From positions 1 through 64,000 of the forward strand of contig JAMPAK010000003.1 in the NCBI GenBank assembly GCA_023667285.1: DNA of 64,000 nucleotides, in the 5' to 3' direction. Source of the DNA: Muribaculaceae bacterium. Its GTDB lineage: Bacteria > Bacteroidota > Bacteroidia > Bacteroidales > Muribaculaceae. A program made the position numbers and the translations under genes. Below the pieces are notes generated by a model. That model had not been told where the DNA came from, did not search any database, and saw only the letters and a program-made list of their open reading frames with translations. Of the stretch, positions 62,102-64,000 are shown piece by piece. How positions within the stretch are numbered: position 1 is the stretch's first letter; each line of letters starts with the position of its first letter.

Positions 62102-64000
62102 TCAATATTCCACAAACTCTTTCACCTCACCATCTTCCCACTTCATGTCGACCCTTCGGCCCCCGCGGGTCCTCAGACCTTTCACCTCGCCGCTCTTCCA
62201 TGCATCAGGGAGGGCAGGGAGGGTCTTGACATCCCCATCCTCAGATGATTGCATAAGCATCTCCATGATTCCCGCAGTTCCACCGAAGTTCCCGTCAATC
62301 TGAAACGGCGAGTGAGCGTCAAGGAGATTGGGATATGTCCCTCCTCCTGTCCTGCGTCCAGGTCCTCTATAGCCATCAGGCGAGACATATCTGAGCAGAC
62401 GGCGCAACATTGAGTAGGCTCTCTCACCCTCACCTAGCCGAGCGAGCAGATTGACTCTCCATCCGGTGCTCCACCCAGTGGTCTTATCGCCCTTGATATC
62501 AAGTGTCCTCAAGGCTGCCTGACAAAGTTCAGGTGTTTCCTCAAGGGTTATATGATGGCCGGGATAAAGCCCGAAGAGATGCGATTGATGGCGGTGAGTA
62601 TGCTCCTTGTCTTTCCAGTCGTGATGCCACTCCATGAGATTGCCCTCACGTCCTATGCTGTATGGACGCAGCCGCGGCATGACACTGTCTATCTCCTCGA
62701 CAAGAGCGCTGTCTATTCCGAGATGCAGGGCGTCAGAGCGCACTGACGTGAGAAGTTCTCGAATCATTGCCAGGTCCGCGGTGGCGCCATAGAGTGTCGC
62801 TCCGGCATAGCCATCGTCAGTGACATATATATTCTCAGGAGAGGTGGATGGGGCTGTCAGCAACCATCCGTCCTTTTCAACAAGAAGCCCAAGGGCAAAC
62901 TCTGCCGCCCCACGCATCACCGGATAATATCGTCTCAGAAAATCCGGGTCCCTGCTGAATAGCCAATGCTCATGTATGTGAGTGGCGAGCCACACGCCGC
63001 CCATGTTCCAACATGCCCACGATGGGTCGCCGCTTCCCTCTCCCACCGGACATGTCATGGCCCAGATGTCAGAGTTGTGTCCGACACACCATCCTCTCTC
63101 CACACCGTAATAGCCACGGGCGGTCTGTGCTCCTGTCTCTGACAAGTTTCTTATCCATGTCAGCAGTGTCGACTCATGCAGGTCGCCAAGTCCAGTGACC
63201 TCTGCGAGCCAATAGTTCTCCTCCACATTTATATTGGTGGTGTAGTTTGAGTTCCATGGTGGAAGAAGCCTCTCGTTCCACAGTCCCTGGAGATTGGCGG
63301 GAACACCCGGGGTGCGCGAGGACGAAATGAGTAGATATCGTCCGAAATTGAAGTAAAGTTCCTCGAGGTCAGGATTATATTCATTCAGGTCAGTGTATCG
63401 GCGCAGTTGCACATCTGTCGGAAGCGATGAGATTGAGTCGGGAGTGCTCCCCAGGTCGATGCTGACGCGCGAGAAAAGAGCATCATAGTCCTCCAGGTGC
63501 GCCCTCCTCACCTCATCAAACCCCTTGGCCACAGCCTTCCGAATCAGCCTTTCGGCTCCGGCGGCTGTTTCGGCCGGAGATGACGGCATAAGATTGAACG
63601 CACGGAAGCCCGTCGCATTCGTTATCCAGATTATCGCATCGCGGCAATCCTCCACACGCAGAGCCCCATTGTCTTGCGGTTTGACCATCCCTCCGGCCGT
63701 GAGCTCTACTCTCAGCACTGTGCAGAAGGGTGTCCCGCGGTCAGAGTCATAAAGAAGCCTCTCCCCAGCGTCATCGACATATCCCGGGAGAGAATGATAG
63801 GCTGCGCGGCCGGTCTGCCTGATTGTGCCTGTTGAATCAGACGACACGATGTGAGGAATCTTCGAGTCCAGAGCCAGAGTGGCCGAGAATGGGGTCTCTG
63901 AGGTCACTCTCACCACAATGACCGAATCGGGCGATGAGGCGAAATACGTCGTAGTCCGTCCGCCACAGGCTGTCTCTGCCTCTGCCGTCAGGAGGTCAAG
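62102..64000 (-). CDS. Alpha-L-fucosidase, GH95 family (5' part outside window)
   Basis: The frame is open to the window edge, so the N-terminus is missing; 632 residues are visible. Catalytic residues expected for GH95 are present: Asn pair in [15 protein letters not shown], the acid Glu in STSPENIY, and Asp in [29 protein letters not shown] and [17 protein letters not shown] are also typical. An internal GTG at 63916 is not a true start, since upstream codons continue the GH95 N-terminal domain ([14 protein letters not shown]). GH95 removes terminal alpha-1,2-linked L-fucose or L-galactose from glycans. Confidence 0.93.
   Translation of the reverse strand, partial: LDLLTAEAETACGGRTTTYFASSPDSVIVVRVTSETPFSATLALDSKIPHIVSSDSTGTIRQTGRAAYHSLPGYVDDAGERLLYDSDRGTPFCTVLRVELTAGGMVKPQDNGALRVEDCRDAIIWITNATGFRAFNLMPSSPAETAAGAERLIRKAVAKGFDEVRRAHLEDYDALFSRVSIDLGSTPDSISSLPTDVQLRRYTDLNEYNPDLEELYFNFGRYLLISSSRTPGVPANLQGLWNERLLPPWNSNYTTNINVEENYWLAEVTGLGDLHESTLLTWIRNLSETGAQTARGYYGVERGWCVGHNSDIWAMTCPVGEGSGDPSWACWNMGGVWLATHIHEHWLFSRDPDFLRRYYPVMRGAAEFALGLLVEKDGWLLTAPSTSPENIYVTDDGYAGATLYGATADLAMIRELLTSVRSDALHLGIDSALVEEIDSVMPRLRPYSIGREGNLMEWHHDWKDKEHTHRHQSHLFGLYPGHHITLEETPELCQAALRTLDIKGDKTTGWSTGWRVNLLARLGEGERAYSMLRRLLRYVSPDGYRGPGRRTGGGTYPNLLDAHSPFQIDGNFGGTAGIMEMLMQSSEDGDVKTLPALPDAWKSGEVKGLRTRGGRRVDMKWEDGEVKEFVEY

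Noticed and set aside
63914..63916. GTG at 63916 as the start of the GH95 gene
   Set aside because: The frame stays open to the window edge and upstream codons read like the GH95 N-terminal domain, so the gene is simply cut by the window.
1..64000. CRISPR array, insertion sequence, prophage or integrase
   Set aside because: No regularly spaced repeats, transposase motifs, phage structural genes or integrase were seen on either strand.

Overview
The window looks like a chromosome segment of a Bacteroidales bacterium, most plausibly Muribaculaceae-like (family level is inference). Supporting signs are repeated Bacteroidetes-type promoters (-33 TTTG-like box, about 20 bp, then TAnnTTTG), many SPII lipoproteins, type-B ribosomal protein L31, an OmpH-OmpH-BamA-UppS envelope operon with Bacteroidetes-only DUF families, and many plant-glycan glycosidases. 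No insertion sequence, prophage, CRISPR array or SusC/SusD pair is visible.

Layout. 1-99: 3' end of a tRNA-Leu and a perfect hairpin. 112-8907 (minus): exopolysaccharide assembly operon wza - wzc - FlaA1/WbpM-type dehydratase - rfbA - rfbC - rfbD - rfbB, behind a leader of about 325 nt. 9287-13607: housekeeping block (maf, ssb on minus; a lipoprotein, thymidine kinase, a DUF3108 protein and a metallophosphoesterase on plus). 13592-23790 (plus): second exopolysaccharide unit with Wzx flippase, Wzy polymerase, five glycosyltransferases, a hexapeptide acyltransferase, a membrane-anchored SGNH hydrolase and GDP-mannose 4,6-dehydratase, mostly translationally coupled; two glycosyltransferases are clearly AT-rich. 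24239-29294 (minus): complete L-rhamnose catabolic operon (rhaM-rhaB-rhaA-rhaT-rhaD). Then an orphan vsr and tRNA-Cys. 30257-39481 (plus): four-gene glycosidase operon (six-hairpin glycosidase, DUF4450 protein, GH106 alpha-L-rhamnosidase, GH105 unsaturated rhamnogalacturonyl hydrolase). 39705-46578: L31, a catalytically degenerate glutaminase homologue, a PepSY-like lipoprotein, GH43- and PL1-type secreted enzymes and a DUF2156 protein. 46568-53119 (minus): a giant OB/AlbA_2 protein with a small membrane partner, MscS and RibBA. 53151-61965 (minus): envelope biogenesis genes DUF6242 - DUF6089 - uppS - bamA - ompH - ompH - lptF. 62102-64000: 3' part of a GH95 alpha-L-fucosidase gene.

How it fits together. 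The cell both makes activated rhamnose (dTDP-L-rhamnose from RfbABCD) for its own surface polymer and takes up and degrades L-rhamnose released by the pectin-targeting enzymes next door. The most unusual single items are the glutaminase-fold protein that has lost its Ser-x-x-Lys dyad, two pairs of shared leader elements in front of unrelated genes (30226/41644 and 41054/45558), and the uncharacterised membrane protein plus OB/AlbA_2 pair at 46568-50413. All functional calls rest on motif reading and remembered families; no database search was run.
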